Shown here in pieces: positions 54,588 to 62,922 of a stretch of 64,000 nucleotides of DNA. Source of the DNA: Streptomyces zhihengii (GTDB lineage: Bacteria > Actinomycetota > Actinomycetes > Streptomycetales > Streptomycetaceae); contig NZ_JAFEJA010000001.1 in assembly GCF_016919245.1 (NCBI RefSeq), forward strand, positions 868,001 to 932,000. Direction: 5' to 3'. The stretch's first letter is position 1, and each line of letters opens with the position of its first letter. A program made the translations under genes and the position numbers. Below the pieces are notes generated by a model. It was not told where the DNA came from. It saw only the letters and a program-made list of their open reading frames with translations, and ran no database searches.

Positions 54588-56462
54588 GTGAAACGGACCG
54601 ACGCACCCACCGCCCGCATCGCCTGGCAGCGCAGGCTCCGCCGTGCCCTGACATCGCCCTGGAGCCGTGGCCGGATCGCCGGGGAGTGTGTGGTCACCAC
54701 CGTCCAGGCCGGGTTGCCCGGGCTCCTCGACGCGATGGTGGCCGGATTCACCGTGCGCACCCTCCTCGTCGTGGTGGGCGTCGCCCTGCTGTCACTGGCC
54801 AGGCGCGCGCTGCCGGCGACGGTGCTGGTCCTCGCGGCGGTCACGGCCGCGGAGTTGCCCGCGGCGTCGCTGCTGCTGGTGTACGCGAGCTGGTCGGCGG
54901 GGCGGCGTGTCGAGCGTCCCGGGCGCATGGCCGCCGCCTACGGCTGCGCGCTCGTCCTGTACACCGCGCTGTCCACCCACAACGAGCTGCGTGCGGACTC
55001 CGAGCTGCCGCTCGTCACGGGGGCGCTGAGCACGGCCGTTTTCCTGGTGCTGGCCGTCGTGCCGGGGCTGGTGGGCCGGTACCGGGCACAACGCCGTTCG
55101 CTGCTGCTCGCGTTGCGGCACAACAACGAGCAACTGGTGCGCGAGCAGGCGATGGTGGCCCATCAGGCGCGGCTGCTGGAGCGCGGCCGCATCGCCCGGG
55201 ACATGCACGACAGCCTGGGCCACCAGCTCGCCCTGATCTCGGTGCATGCCGGGGCGCTTCAGGTCGACCCCGATCTGACGGAGCGCCAGCGGGAGGGTGT
55301 GAGGATCCTGCGGGACGCCTCGGTGGCCGCGATGGGGGAGCTGCGCGAGGCCGTCGGCATCCTCCACGACGTCCGGGACCGGCCGGACCGGGGCGGCGGG
55401 CGCACCGAGCCCGGCGGCGCGGGGGCCGGGCTCGTGCCGGCGGCGGGCGGCGAGCAGCCGCGGGCGCGGGCGGCGGCGTCCGTCGAGGAGCTCGTCGCCT
55501 CGTCCCGCGCCGCGGGCGCGACGGTGGAGCTGCACCGGTCCGGGACGTTCAGGCAGCTCGCTCCCGCGGCCGACCACGCGGCCTACCGGATAGCCCAGGA
55601 GGGCCTGACCAACGCCCACAAGCACGCCCCGGGCGCCCCGATCGCCGTGGCCCTGCGCTACGAGGCGGACAGCCTGGTCGTGGAGGTCGCCAACGGGCCC
55701 GCTCCGGCCGGGACTCCGGCCGCCCCGGCGGGGATCAGCGGGGGCCAGGGGCTGACGGGTCTGCGGGAGCGGGCCAGGCTCGTCGGCGGCATGGTGCACA
55801 CCGGAGCGACCGCGGACGGCGGGTTCCGCATCGCCGGGATGCTGCCCTACGGCGCCGGGCACGGCGAGGCACCGCCACGGCCGCACGCGCCGGAGCCGGC
55901 CGGTGCGGCGGCGTTCGCGGCGCCCGTGAGCGCCGGGGGTCCCGGCGCCGGGTATCCCGGGGACGCGCATCCCGGCGCCGGGTATCCCGGCGGCCCGGCC
56001 GCACCCGGCCCGTACGACGGCTTCGCCGCGCACCCGGGGGCGGGGGCGGCGAACGGGGGCGGCGCGGCCCCCGTGCACGGGGAGTTCGCCGCGATCATGA
56101 GCAGCAGGAGGAACCTGGCCGTCGGCTGCGCCGTCACCGGTGCCGTCCTCGTGGTGGGCGTGATCGCCATGGGCGTCTGGGGGGTGAGCGCGCTGATGGA
56201 CGAGGTGGACAAGGCCATGATCCCGGTGAGCGTGTACGAGTCCGCGCGCCCCGGCGACCCCGAGGCCGTCGTCCAGGAGAAACTGCCGGCCGAGGACTCG
56301 TTCCTGACGGCGGACCTCGCGACGTCGGGCCCGCCGATGCCCGAGGGTGCGACCTGCCGGCACTTCGCGTCCGACGACCCCGACGACTTCACGACCGTCT
56401 TCCGGTTCTGCTTCCGCGACGGAAAGCTGGTGTCGAAGGAGACCTTCGACGACGCACCCTGA
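54588..56462 (+). CDS. NarL-type sensor histidine kinase with C-terminal membrane/extracytoplasmic domain
   Basis: 624 aa. Six or so N-terminal helices (about 40-165), HisKA_3 dimerisation domain with RIARDMHDSLGHQLALISVH (phosphoacceptor His207), and an ATPase domain with EGLTNAHKHAPGAPIAV (N-box) and GGQGLTGLRERARLVGGMVH (G-box). Unusually, the kinase domain is followed by a Pro/Gly/Ala linker with GAGYPG repeats, a membrane helix (about 508-534) and an outside domain of about 85 residues with Cys590 and Cys608. GTG at 54588; TATCGT six bases upstream suggests a leaderless mRNA. It is followed by its response regulator. Confidence 0.9.
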   Translation: MKRTDAPTARIAWQRRLRRALTSPWSRGRIAGECVVTTVQAGLPGLLDAMVAGFTVRTLLVVVGVALLSLARRALPATVLVLAAVTAAELPAASLLLVYASWSAGRRVERPGRMAAAYGCALVLYTALSTHNELRADSELPLVTGALSTAVFLVLAVVPGLVGRYRAQRRSLLLALRHNNEQLVREQAMVAHQARLLERGRIARDMHDSLGHQLALISVHAGALQVDPDLTERQREGVRILRDASVAAMGELREAVGILHDVRDRPDRGGGRTEPGGAGAGLVPAAGGEQPRARAAASVEELVASSRAAGATVELHRSGTFRQLAPAADHAAYRIAQEGLTNAHKHAPGAPIAVALRYEADSLVVEVANGPAPAGTPAAPAGISGGQGLTGLRERARLVGGMVHTGATADGGFRIAGMLPYGAGHGEAPPRPHAPEPAGAAAFAAPVSAGGPGAGYPGDAHPGAGYPGGPAAPGPYDGFAAHPGAGAANGGGAAPVHGEFAAIMSSRRNLAVGCAVTGAVLVVGVIAMGVWGVSALMDEVDKAMIPVSVYESARPGDPEAVVQEKLPAEDSFLTADLATSGPPMPEGATCRHFASDDPDDFTTVFRFCFRDGKLVSKETFDDAP

Positions 56463-56577
56463 GGCGCCGCGGCCGCGCTCCGACCGCCCACCGCACGCCC
56501 CGTGTTCGAACGGATCAGGGCATGATGGCCACCCACGGGCCATCCGCTCCGGGACCGACTTCGCACAGGAGGCCATT

Positions 56578-57240
56578 GTGATCCGGGTCCTCGTCGCCGA
56601 CGACGAGCCGCTCATCCGGGCCGGCATCAGAATGATCCTCACCTCGGCCGACGACATCGAGGTGGTCGCGGAGGCCGGTGACGGCCGGGAGGCGGTGCTG
56701 CGGGCCGCCGACACCGGCGTCGACGTCGCGCTGCTGGACATCAGGATGCCCGTCATGGACGGCCTCACGGCGCTGGCCGAGCTGCGGCGCGCGGCGCCCC
56801 GGGTGCGGGCGCTGATCCTGACCACCTTCGGCGAACGCGAGAACGTGCTGCGCGCGCTCGGCCACGGCAGCGCGGGCTTCCTGCTCAAGGACTCCGCGCC
56901 CGACGAGCTGATCCACGCCGTGCGGGCGGCGGCCGCCGGGAACGCCTACCTCTCGCCGACGGCCACCCGGCACGTGGTGGACACGCTCGCGGCCCCGGGG
57001 GCCACCGCCCGCGCGGAGCAGGCCAGACACCGCATCGACGGGCTGACCGCCCGCGAACGCGAGGTGCTCGCCCTGCTCGGGGAGGGCCTGTCCAACGCGG
57101 ACACCGGCCGGCGGCTGCACATGAGCGAGGCCACCATCAAGACGTACGTCAGCCGCATCCTGACCAAGCTCGACGTCGACAACCGGGTCCAGGCGGCGCT
57201 GCTCGCGCGCGACGCCGGGCTGCATCCGGACGCGGTCTGA
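56578..57240 (+). CDS. NarL/FixJ-family response regulator
   Basis: 220 aa. Receiver domain with RVLVADDEPLIRAGIRMILT and phosphoacceptor Asp54 in ALLDIRMPVMDGL; conserved Lys in LLKDSAPDEL. The C-terminal LuxR-type helix-turn-helix is DGLTAREREVLALLGEGLSN followed by TIKTYVSRILTKLDVDNRVQ. GTG 56578 with AGGAGG five bases upstream. It is 115 bp after the histidine kinase and is its cognate regulator. Targets unknown. Confidence 0.94.
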   Translation: MIRVLVADDEPLIRAGIRMILTSADDIEVVAEAGDGREAVLRAADTGVDVALLDIRMPVMDGLTALAELRRAAPRVRALILTTFGERENVLRALGHGSAGFLLKDSAPDELIHAVRAAAAGNAYLSPTATRHVVDTLAAPGATARAEQARHRIDGLTAREREVLALLGEGLSNADTGRRLHMSEATIKTYVSRILTKLDVDNRVQAALLARDAGLHPDAV

Positions 57241-57320
57241 CCGACGCCGGGCGGCTGCGTCCCGACGCGGTCCGACCGACACCGGACCGCGTCCCGACGC
57301 GCTCCGACCGACACCGGCAC
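57219..57320. repeat. Degenerate tandem repeats starting in the regulator's last codons
   Basis: Units of 32-35 bp containing CGTCCCGACGCGGTCCGACC begin inside the end of the response-regulator gene (57219), then at 57254 and about 57286. They suggest expansion of the 3' end of the gene into the gap. Confidence 0.55.
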
Positions 57321-57450
57321 ACATCCGCACCTCGCCCGCCCGACGCCCAACTCCCGCCGGGAGCAGGCGGGTCGATGGGGCGTGCCCGAAGAGCGCCGCG
57401 TGCCGTGCGCGTCGCGGCGCGCCGGCCCGGACCGTTGTGGCGTCGGTGTA

Positions 57451-57483
57451 TTGACGGCGAATGAAACAACTCAATAGTTTGAG
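57451..57483 (+). promoter_or_regulatory. Promoter and palindromic operator of the aldehyde dehydrogenase gene
   Basis: -35 TTGACG (57451-57456), 18-base spacer, -10 TAGTTT (57475-57480): a good housekeeping-type promoter. CTCAA-TAGT-TTGAG (57470-57483) is a perfect inverted repeat overlapping the -10, so a repressor could bind there. A further GAGT...ACTC pair follows at 57481-57495. Confidence 0.6.
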
Positions 57484-57509
57484 TATCTTCGACTCACAGG
57501 GGGATTCGC

Positions 57510-59015
57510 ATGGAATCCAGTACTGCCGAAACCGCACGGCCCGCCCCCGTCTTCACCACGTACTCCCCCGCGACCGGCGAACCCGTCGCCGAGCACCCGG
57601 CCCACGGGCCGGCCGAGGTCTCCCGGGCCGTGGACGGGGTCCGGGCGGTGCAGGCCGGCTGGGCGGCGCTGCCGGCCTCCCGGCGCCGCGACCACCTGCT
57701 GCGGTGGAAGAAGGCACTCGCCACCGAGCTGGACACGGTGGCGCGCACCATCGCCGAGGAGACGGGGAAGCCGGCCGGCGACGCGGCGCTGGAGGTGGTG
57801 CTCACGCTGGAGCACCTGGCCTGGGCCGCCCGCAACGCGGGGCGGGTGCTGCGCCGGCGGAAGGTGTCCACCGGGCTGTTCACCGTCCACCAGCGGGCCT
57901 CGCTGGTGCACCGGCCGCTGGGCGTGGTCGGGGTGATCGGCCCCTGGAACTATCCGCTCTACACCCCGATGGGGTCCATCGGTTACGCCCTGGCGGCGGG
58001 GAACGGCGTGGTGTTCAAGCCGTCCGAGCTGACCCCGGGCACCGGGGTGCTGCTGGCGCGGCTCTTCAACGACGCGGTGCCGGGGCACGCCGGACTGCTC
58101 ACCACCGTCACCGGCGCGGCGTCCACCGGGGACGCGCTGGCCCGGTCCGGGGTGGACAAGCTGGCGTTCACCGGCTCGCCCGGGACGGCCCGCAAGGTGA
58201 TGGCGGTGTGCGCCGAGACGCTGACGCCGTTCCTCGCCGAGTGCGGCGGCAAGGACGCGGTGATCGTCACCGCGGACGCGGACCTGTCGGCGGCGGCCGA
58301 CGCGATCGTCTGGGGCGCGCTGAGCAACGCGGGGCAGACCTGTGCGGGGGTCGAGCGCGTCTACGCGGTGCGGGAGATCCACGCGGAGCTGTGCGAACGG
58401 GTGGTGGAGCGCGCCAAGGCGCTGCCCACCGGCGCCGGGGCGGACGCGGCCTACGGCCCGATGACGCTGGCGGGCCAGGTCGCCGTGGTGGAGCGGCATG
58501 TGACGGGTGCGGTGTCGGCGGGCGGGCGGGCCCTGCTGGGCGGGCCCGGCTCGGTGCGCGCCCCGTATGTGGAGCCGGTCGTGCTGAGCGACGTCCCGGA
58601 GGACGCGGCGGCGATGACGGAGGAGACCTTCGGGCCCGTCGTGGCGATCAACGCGGTGGCCGACGTGGACGAGGCGGTGGAGCGGGCCAACGCCTCGCGC
58701 TACGCCCTGGGCGCGGCGGTGTTCTGCGGCGGCGGGCGGGCGGGGGCGGCGATCGCGGCGCGGCTGCGCGCGGGCGCGGTGTCGGTGAACTCGGTGCTGG
58801 GCTTCGCCGCGGTGCCGGCCCTGCCGTTCGGCGGGTCCGGGGACTCCGGCTTCGGGCGGATCCACGGCGAGGAGGGGCTGCGCGCCTTCACCTCCGTGCA
58901 GTCCACGACCGTGCAGCGGTTCACCCCGCCGATCGCGCTGACCTCGTTCGACGTGCCGGCCGCCACACGGGAGCGGGCGGTGCGGCTCGCGCAGTCGCTG
59001 CACCGGCGCCGCTGA
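57510..59015 (+). CDS. NAD(P)-dependent aldehyde dehydrogenase (succinate-semialdehyde type)
   Basis: 501 aa. Cofactor-binding and catalytic motifs: VVGVIGPWNYPLYTPMGSIG, KPSELTPGTG, FTGSPGTARKVM, catalytic Glu in LAECGGKDAVIV, and catalytic Cys in NAGQTCAGVERVYAV. The end motif FGGSGDSGFGRIHGEEGLRA is typical of the family. ATG 57510 is preceded by AGGGGG. By family it oxidises an aldehyde to an acid; the substrate is not proven, but nearby acyl-CoA genes and a TetR regulator suggest long-chain or semialdehyde catabolism. A promoter and operator are listed upstream. Confidence 0.92.
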   Translation: MESSTAETARPAPVFTTYSPATGEPVAEHPAHGPAEVSRAVDGVRAVQAGWAALPASRRRDHLLRWKKALATELDTVARTIAEETGKPAGDAALEVVLTLEHLAWAARNAGRVLRRRKVSTGLFTVHQRASLVHRPLGVVGVIGPWNYPLYTPMGSIGYALAAGNGVVFKPSELTPGTGVLLARLFNDAVPGHAGLLTTVTGAASTGDALARSGVDKLAFTGSPGTARKVMAVCAETLTPFLAECGGKDAVIVTADADLSAAADAIVWGALSNAGQTCAGVERVYAVREIHAELCERVVERAKALPTGAGADAAYGPMTLAGQVAVVERHVTGAVSAGGRALLGGPGSVRAPYVEPVVLSDVPEDAAAMTEETFGPVVAINAVADVDEAVERANASRYALGAAVFCGGGRAGAAIAARLRAGAVSVNSVLGFAAVPALPFGGSGDSGFGRIHGEEGLRAFTSVQSTTVQRFTPPIALTSFDVPAATRERAVRLAQSLHRRR

Positions 59016-59068
59016 ACGGCGGACCCGCGTCCCGGCCCGGTCCGCCCCGCGTGGGCGGGCCGGGCCGG

Positions 59069-59695
59069 TCAGGCGTTCAGCAGCGGGGCCAGATAGCGGC
59101 GGGCGAAGGCCCGGGCCTGCTCCTCGTCGTCCATCGCGATGCAGCCGGCGGGGTTCAGCAGGAACGACACGGCGACGCGCACCATGAGTTCGGCGACCGG
59201 CCCCGGGTCCTCGTCGGGGCGGCCCTCAGCCTGCTGGGCGCGGCGCAGATGGCCCGTCAGATAGGCGGCGGTGGCGGAGAGCGAGGAGCCGCCCTGCACG
59301 GTCAGATACGGCAGCACGACGTCCGGTTCGAGGCGCAGCAGGCCGCCGAAGAGGGGGTGGGCGCGGGTGTGGCGCAGGGCGACGACGAAGCCCTCGACGA
59401 CCCGTTCCTCCATGGTCGGCAGCGCCGCCACCGCCGCGTCCAGCCGCTGGAAGAAGCGGCCGAGCTCGCGCAGCAGGGTTGCCTCGACCAGTTTGTCCTT
59501 GGTCTGGAAGCGCCGGAAGACGGTGACGCGGGAGACCCCGGCGCGCTTGGCGACGTCGTCGACGGAGGAACGGCGCAGGCCCAGCAGGGTGAACTGCTCC
59601 AGTGCGGCGTCCAGGATCCGCCGCGCGGTGCGGTCCTCCGTCTCCGGCTGGGCGATGGCCCGGGCGAGCTCCGAGTCGTCCGTGTCAGTTCTCAT
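59069..59695 (-). CDS. TetR-family transcriptional regulator
   Basis: About 208 aa. The helix-turn-helix is DRTARRILDAALEQFTLLGL then SSVDDVAKRAGVSRVTVFRR; the ligand domain follows from residue about 60. I put the start at 59695 (ATG after GAAGG); an upstream GTG at 59719 would add eight residues. Divergent from the acyl-CoA dehydrogenase and convergent with the aldehyde dehydrogenase, so it is a likely regulator of this catabolic cluster. The ligand may be an acyl-CoA, by analogy only. Confidence 0.9.
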   Translation of the reverse strand: MRTDTDDSELARAIAQPETEDRTARRILDAALEQFTLLGLRRSSVDDVAKRAGVSRVTVFRRFQTKDKLVEATLLRELGRFFQRLDAAVAALPTMEERVVEGFVVALRHTRAHPLFGGLLRLEPDVVLPYLTVQGGSSLSATAAYLTGHLRRAQQAEGRPDEDPGPVAELMVRVAVSFLLNPAGCIAMDDEEQARAFARRYLAPLLNA

Positions 59696-59784
59696 GGCCT
59701 TCACGATACCGGCGAACACCTCCCGGTGAGACTCTGAAACGTCTATCGTATCTTCGTAACGCGATTCGAACCCAGGAGGACCTG

Positions 59785-60924
59785 ATGGGCAGTCGCCTCA
59801 CCGAAGAACAGGCAGATTTCGTCGCGGCCCTCCGCGATTTCGCCAAGCGGGAATGCGGCACCCGGGAGCAGCGCGACGCGCTGACCTCGGGCGGCCGCGA
59901 GGCCCACGACCCCGCGCTGTACGGCCGGCTCGCCGACCTGGGCTGGCTCGGGGTGTGCCTGCCCGAGGAGTACGGAGGCTCCGGGGGCGGGGTGGCCGAC
60001 GCCTGCCTCTTCCTGGAGGAGACCTCCTACGGCATGGTCCCGGCGGGCGGCTTCATCACCACCGTCATCGCCGCCAAGGCGTACGAGAAGTTCGGCACCG
60101 AGCGGCAGCGGCACGAGGTGCTGTCCGGTGTCGTGCGCGGTGACGTGCTGTCGATCGCCATGTCGGAGCCGGAGGCCGGGTCGGACGTCGGCGCGCTGCG
60201 CTGCCAGGCCCGGCAGGAGGCGGACGGCACCTGGGTGATCGACGGGCAGAAGACCTGGATCTCCAACGCGCACTGCGCCGAGCACATCCTGCTGGTGGCC
60301 CGCACCGGCGCGGACAAGCACGGCGGGCTGACCATGTTCCATCTGCCCGGCGGCACCGCGGGCGTGGAGATCCGGCGCATCGACACCATGGGCGGCCGGG
60401 AGGTCAACGACGTCTTCCTCACCGGTGTGCGGCTGCCCGCGGACGCGGTCGTCGGCCGGGTGGACGGCGGCTGGGCGCAGTTGATGGCCGGGCTGAACCA
60501 CGAGCGGCTGTTCCTCGCCGCGAACATGCTGGGCCTGGCGCGGCGGGTCTTCGACGACACGGTCGCCTACGTCCGCGAGCGCGAGCAGTTCGGCCGGCCG
60601 GTGGGCTCCTTCCAGGCGCTGCGGCACCGGATCGCCGATCTCGCCACCGAGATCGAGTGCACCCGGCTGCTGGTGCGCGAGACGGCCCTGGACTGCGACG
60701 CCCAGCCGGAGAAGCTGTTCCCGCGCGAGGCGTCGATGGCGAAGCTGAAGGCGACCGAACTCGCCAAGCGGGCCGCGCTGGAGGGCATGCAGATGATGGG
60801 CGGCTACGGCTACACCACGGAGTTCGACATGGAGCGCCATCTGCGGGCGGCGGTGGTGTCCACGGTCTACGGCGGCACCAGCGAGATCCAGCGGGACGTC
60901 ATCGGCAAGACCTACGGCCTCTGA
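59785..60924 (+). CDS. Acyl-CoA dehydrogenase
   Basis: 379 aa FAD enzyme of fatty acid beta-oxidation. Motifs: YGGSGGGVADACLFLEETSY, the FAD/substrate loop SIAMSEPEAGSDVGALRCQA, VIDGQKTWISNAHCAEHILL, YVREREQFGRPVGSFQALRH, and the late MMGGYGYTTEFDMERHLRAA followed by YGGTSEIQRDVIGKTYG. The catalytic Glu is expected in the YGGTSEIQ loop or the nearby helix. ATG 59785 follows AGGAGGA. It belongs with the downstream acyl-CoA ligase and hydroxyacyl-CoA dehydrogenase functionally, although these lie on the other strand. Confidence 0.94.
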   Translation: MGSRLTEEQADFVAALRDFAKRECGTREQRDALTSGGREAHDPALYGRLADLGWLGVCLPEEYGGSGGGVADACLFLEETSYGMVPAGGFITTVIAAKAYEKFGTERQRHEVLSGVVRGDVLSIAMSEPEAGSDVGALRCQARQEADGTWVIDGQKTWISNAHCAEHILLVARTGADKHGGLTMFHLPGGTAGVEIRRIDTMGGREVNDVFLTGVRLPADAVVGRVDGGWAQLMAGLNHERLFLAANMLGLARRVFDDTVAYVREREQFGRPVGSFQALRHRIADLATEIECTRLLVRETALDCDAQPEKLFPREASMAKLKATELAKRAALEGMQMMGGYGYTTEFDMERHLRAAVVSTVYGGTSEIQRDVIGKTYGL

Positions 60925-60930
60925 GCGGGC

Positions 60931-60993
60931 CCGGCACGACGCTGCGGCCGCCGCCCCCCGGTCCGGGGGGCGGCGGCCGCAGCGTCGTGCCGG
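60931..60993. terminator. Bidirectional terminator between acyl-CoA dehydrogenase and ligase
   Basis: Perfect 29-bp inverted repeat (60931-60959 and 60965-60993), starting CCGGCACGACGCTGCGGCCG, loop about GGTCC, between convergent stops at 60924 and 61006. Confidence 0.9.
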
Positions 60994-61005
60994 CGAAAGG
61001 GCGGC

Positions 61006-62838
61006 TCAGCCCTCGTAGAGGCCGGACAGCTCCTCGGCGTACTTGTCCCGGATGATCCGGCGCCGCATCTTCAGCGAGGGGGTCAGCTCACCGGTCGCCG
61101 GACCCCACTCCTCGGTCAGCAGCTCGTACCGCTTGACCTGCTCGGTGTGGTTGAGCCGGGCGTTGGCGGCGGCGACCGCCCGCTCCACCTCCGCGCGGAC
61201 GGCGGGGTGCGCCGCCAGCGCGGCCGCTCCCCCCTCCGCCTCGACGCCGTTGGCCGCGGCCCAGGCGGGGGCGGCCTCCGCGTCGAGCACCAGCAGGGCG
61301 ACCAGGTAGGAGCGGTTGTCGCCGTGCACCATCGCCTGGCCGATCAGCGGATGGGTCTTGAGCGCGTTCTCCACCAGTGCCGGGGAGACGTTCTTGCCGG
61401 TGGAGGTGATGATCATCTCCTTCTTCCGGTCGGTGAGCCAGAGGTAGCCGTCCTCGTCCATCCGCCCGATGTCGCCGGTGGCGAGCCAGCCGTCCGCGTC
61501 CAGGCCGGAGTGCACCGAGCCGTCCGGCTGGAGGTAGCCGGAGAAGACGGACGACCCCCGCACCATGATCTCGCCGTCCTCGGCGACACGGACCTGGACC
61601 GACTCCACCGGGCGCCCCACGGAGCCGAGCCGGAAGCCGGCCCGGGGGCTGTTGCTGGTGGCCACACCGGTGGTCTCGGTCATCCCCCAGGCGTCCATGA
61701 TGACGATGCCGAAGCCGGCCCAGAAGCGGACCACGTCGACGGACATGGGCGCCGAGGCGCTGGCCGACCAGGTCACCCGGTCCAGGCCGCCCGCGGCCAG
61801 CATGGGCAGCAGCACCTCCTCGCGGACCCGCTCGTAGCGCTTCTCCAGTTCGGCGGGCGGCGTCTCGCCCCGCTCGCGGTGGCCGACGTGCTCACGCGCG
61901 ACCTCGAACGCCTCCTCGATGACGGCCCGTTGCTCGGCGGGCATCAGCGAGAGGACGCCCCGCACGGCGGCGGACAGCTTCTCCCAGATCCTCGGCACGC
62001 CGAAGAACTGCGCGGGGCGCACCTTGCGCACCACGGCGGCGACACCCGTCGGATCGGCGCAGAGGTAGACGTGCGAGGCCCGGTGGCAGGGCAGGTAGAT
62101 GCCCAGCATCCGCTCGGCGATATGGGCGAAGGGCAGGTAGCAGATGTGCTCGACGTGCGGGGGCAGCTCCACCACGGCGTCCAGCGCCAGCGCGTTGGAC
62201 ATCACCTGGCGGTGGGTCAGGACGACGCCCTTGGGCTCGCCGCTGGTGCCGGAGGTGTAGACGACGGTCAGCGGGTCCTCGGGGCGGGCGGTGTCCAGTT
62301 CCCCGGCGAAGTGCTCCGGCTCCGGTTCGCGGAGCAGGGCGGCGTACGGGGAGTGGGGGCCCTCCGCGCCCTCCTCGGCCACCACCAGACGCTCCAGCGG
62401 GGTGTCCGCGTCGGCCAGCAGCGGCTCCCACACGGCCACCTGCGCCGCCCCCTCCACCACGGCGAGGCGGGCCCGGCAGTTGCGGGCGATGTGGGTGATC
62501 TGCTCGGGCGCCGAGGTGCCGTAGACGCTGACCGGGATCGCGCCGAGGCGGACCAGCGCCAGGTCGGACAGCCAGTGTTCGGGCCGGTTGGACATCATCA
62601 GCAGCACATGGTCGCCGCGCCCGACACCGAGGGCCCGGAAGCCCGCGGCGAGGCTCCGGGTGCGCTCGTGGATCTCCGCCCAGCCGAGCGTGGTCCATGC
62701 GCCGTCCGGGTCCGCCGTCTGCCAGGAGAGGCCGGGGAGCAGCGGGTACTCGGTTGCGTTGCGGGCGAGCAGCTGCGGCAGGGTCCGGTCGGCCGGGTCG
62801 TCGGACAGGTCGCCGCTGGTACGGGGTCTTGATGTCAT
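61006..62838 (-). CDS. Long-chain acyl-CoA synthetase (AMP-dependent ligase)
   Basis: 610 aa. Adenylate-forming motifs: P-loop VVYTSGTSGEPKGVVLTHRQ, FGVPRIWEKLSAAVRGVL, MDAWGMTETTGVATSNSP, GDIGRMDEDGYLWLTDRKKE and KNVSPALVENALKTHPLIGQ. It activates fatty acids to acyl-CoA, at the membrane surface, for beta-oxidation or lipid synthesis. ATG 62838 has AAGGAGG five bases before it. The FadB/J-type gene lies upstream on the same strand after 76 bp, so the two may be co-transcribed. Confidence 0.94.
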   Translation of the reverse strand: MTSRPRTSGDLSDDPADRTLPQLLARNATEYPLLPGLSWQTADPDGAWTTLGWAEIHERTRSLAAGFRALGVGRGDHVLLMMSNRPEHWLSDLALVRLGAIPVSVYGTSAPEQITHIARNCRARLAVVEGAAQVAVWEPLLADADTPLERLVVAEEGAEGPHSPYAALLREPEPEHFAGELDTARPEDPLTVVYTSGTSGEPKGVVLTHRQVMSNALALDAVVELPPHVEHICYLPFAHIAERMLGIYLPCHRASHVYLCADPTGVAAVVRKVRPAQFFGVPRIWEKLSAAVRGVLSLMPAEQRAVIEEAFEVAREHVGHRERGETPPAELEKRYERVREEVLLPMLAAGGLDRVTWSASASAPMSVDVVRFWAGFGIVIMDAWGMTETTGVATSNSPRAGFRLGSVGRPVESVQVRVAEDGEIMVRGSSVFSGYLQPDGSVHSGLDADGWLATGDIGRMDEDGYLWLTDRKKEMIITSTGKNVSPALVENALKTHPLIGQAMVHGDNRSYLVALLVLDAEAAPAWAAANGVEAEGGAAALAAHPAVRAEVERAVAAANARLNHTEQVKRYELLTEEWGPATGELTPSLKMRRRIIRDKYAEELSGLYEG

Positions 62839-62873
62839 CGGGGCCTCCTTGCGGGCGGAAGGGAAGGGTCGGG

Positions 62874-62922
62874 CAGGCGTCGGGCGTCGGGCCTCAGGCG
62901 TCAGGCATCGCGCGTCAGGCGT
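62874..62922. repeat. Heptamer tandem array at the end of the hydroxyacyl-CoA dehydrogenase gene
   Basis: Seven consecutive 7-bp units, consensus CAGGCGT: CAGGCGT, CGGGCGT, CGGGCCT, CAGGCGT, CAGGCAT, CGCGCGT, CAGGCGT. The array overlaps the stop codon (62915-62917) and reaches to within 36 bp of the ligase start codon. Confidence 0.8.
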
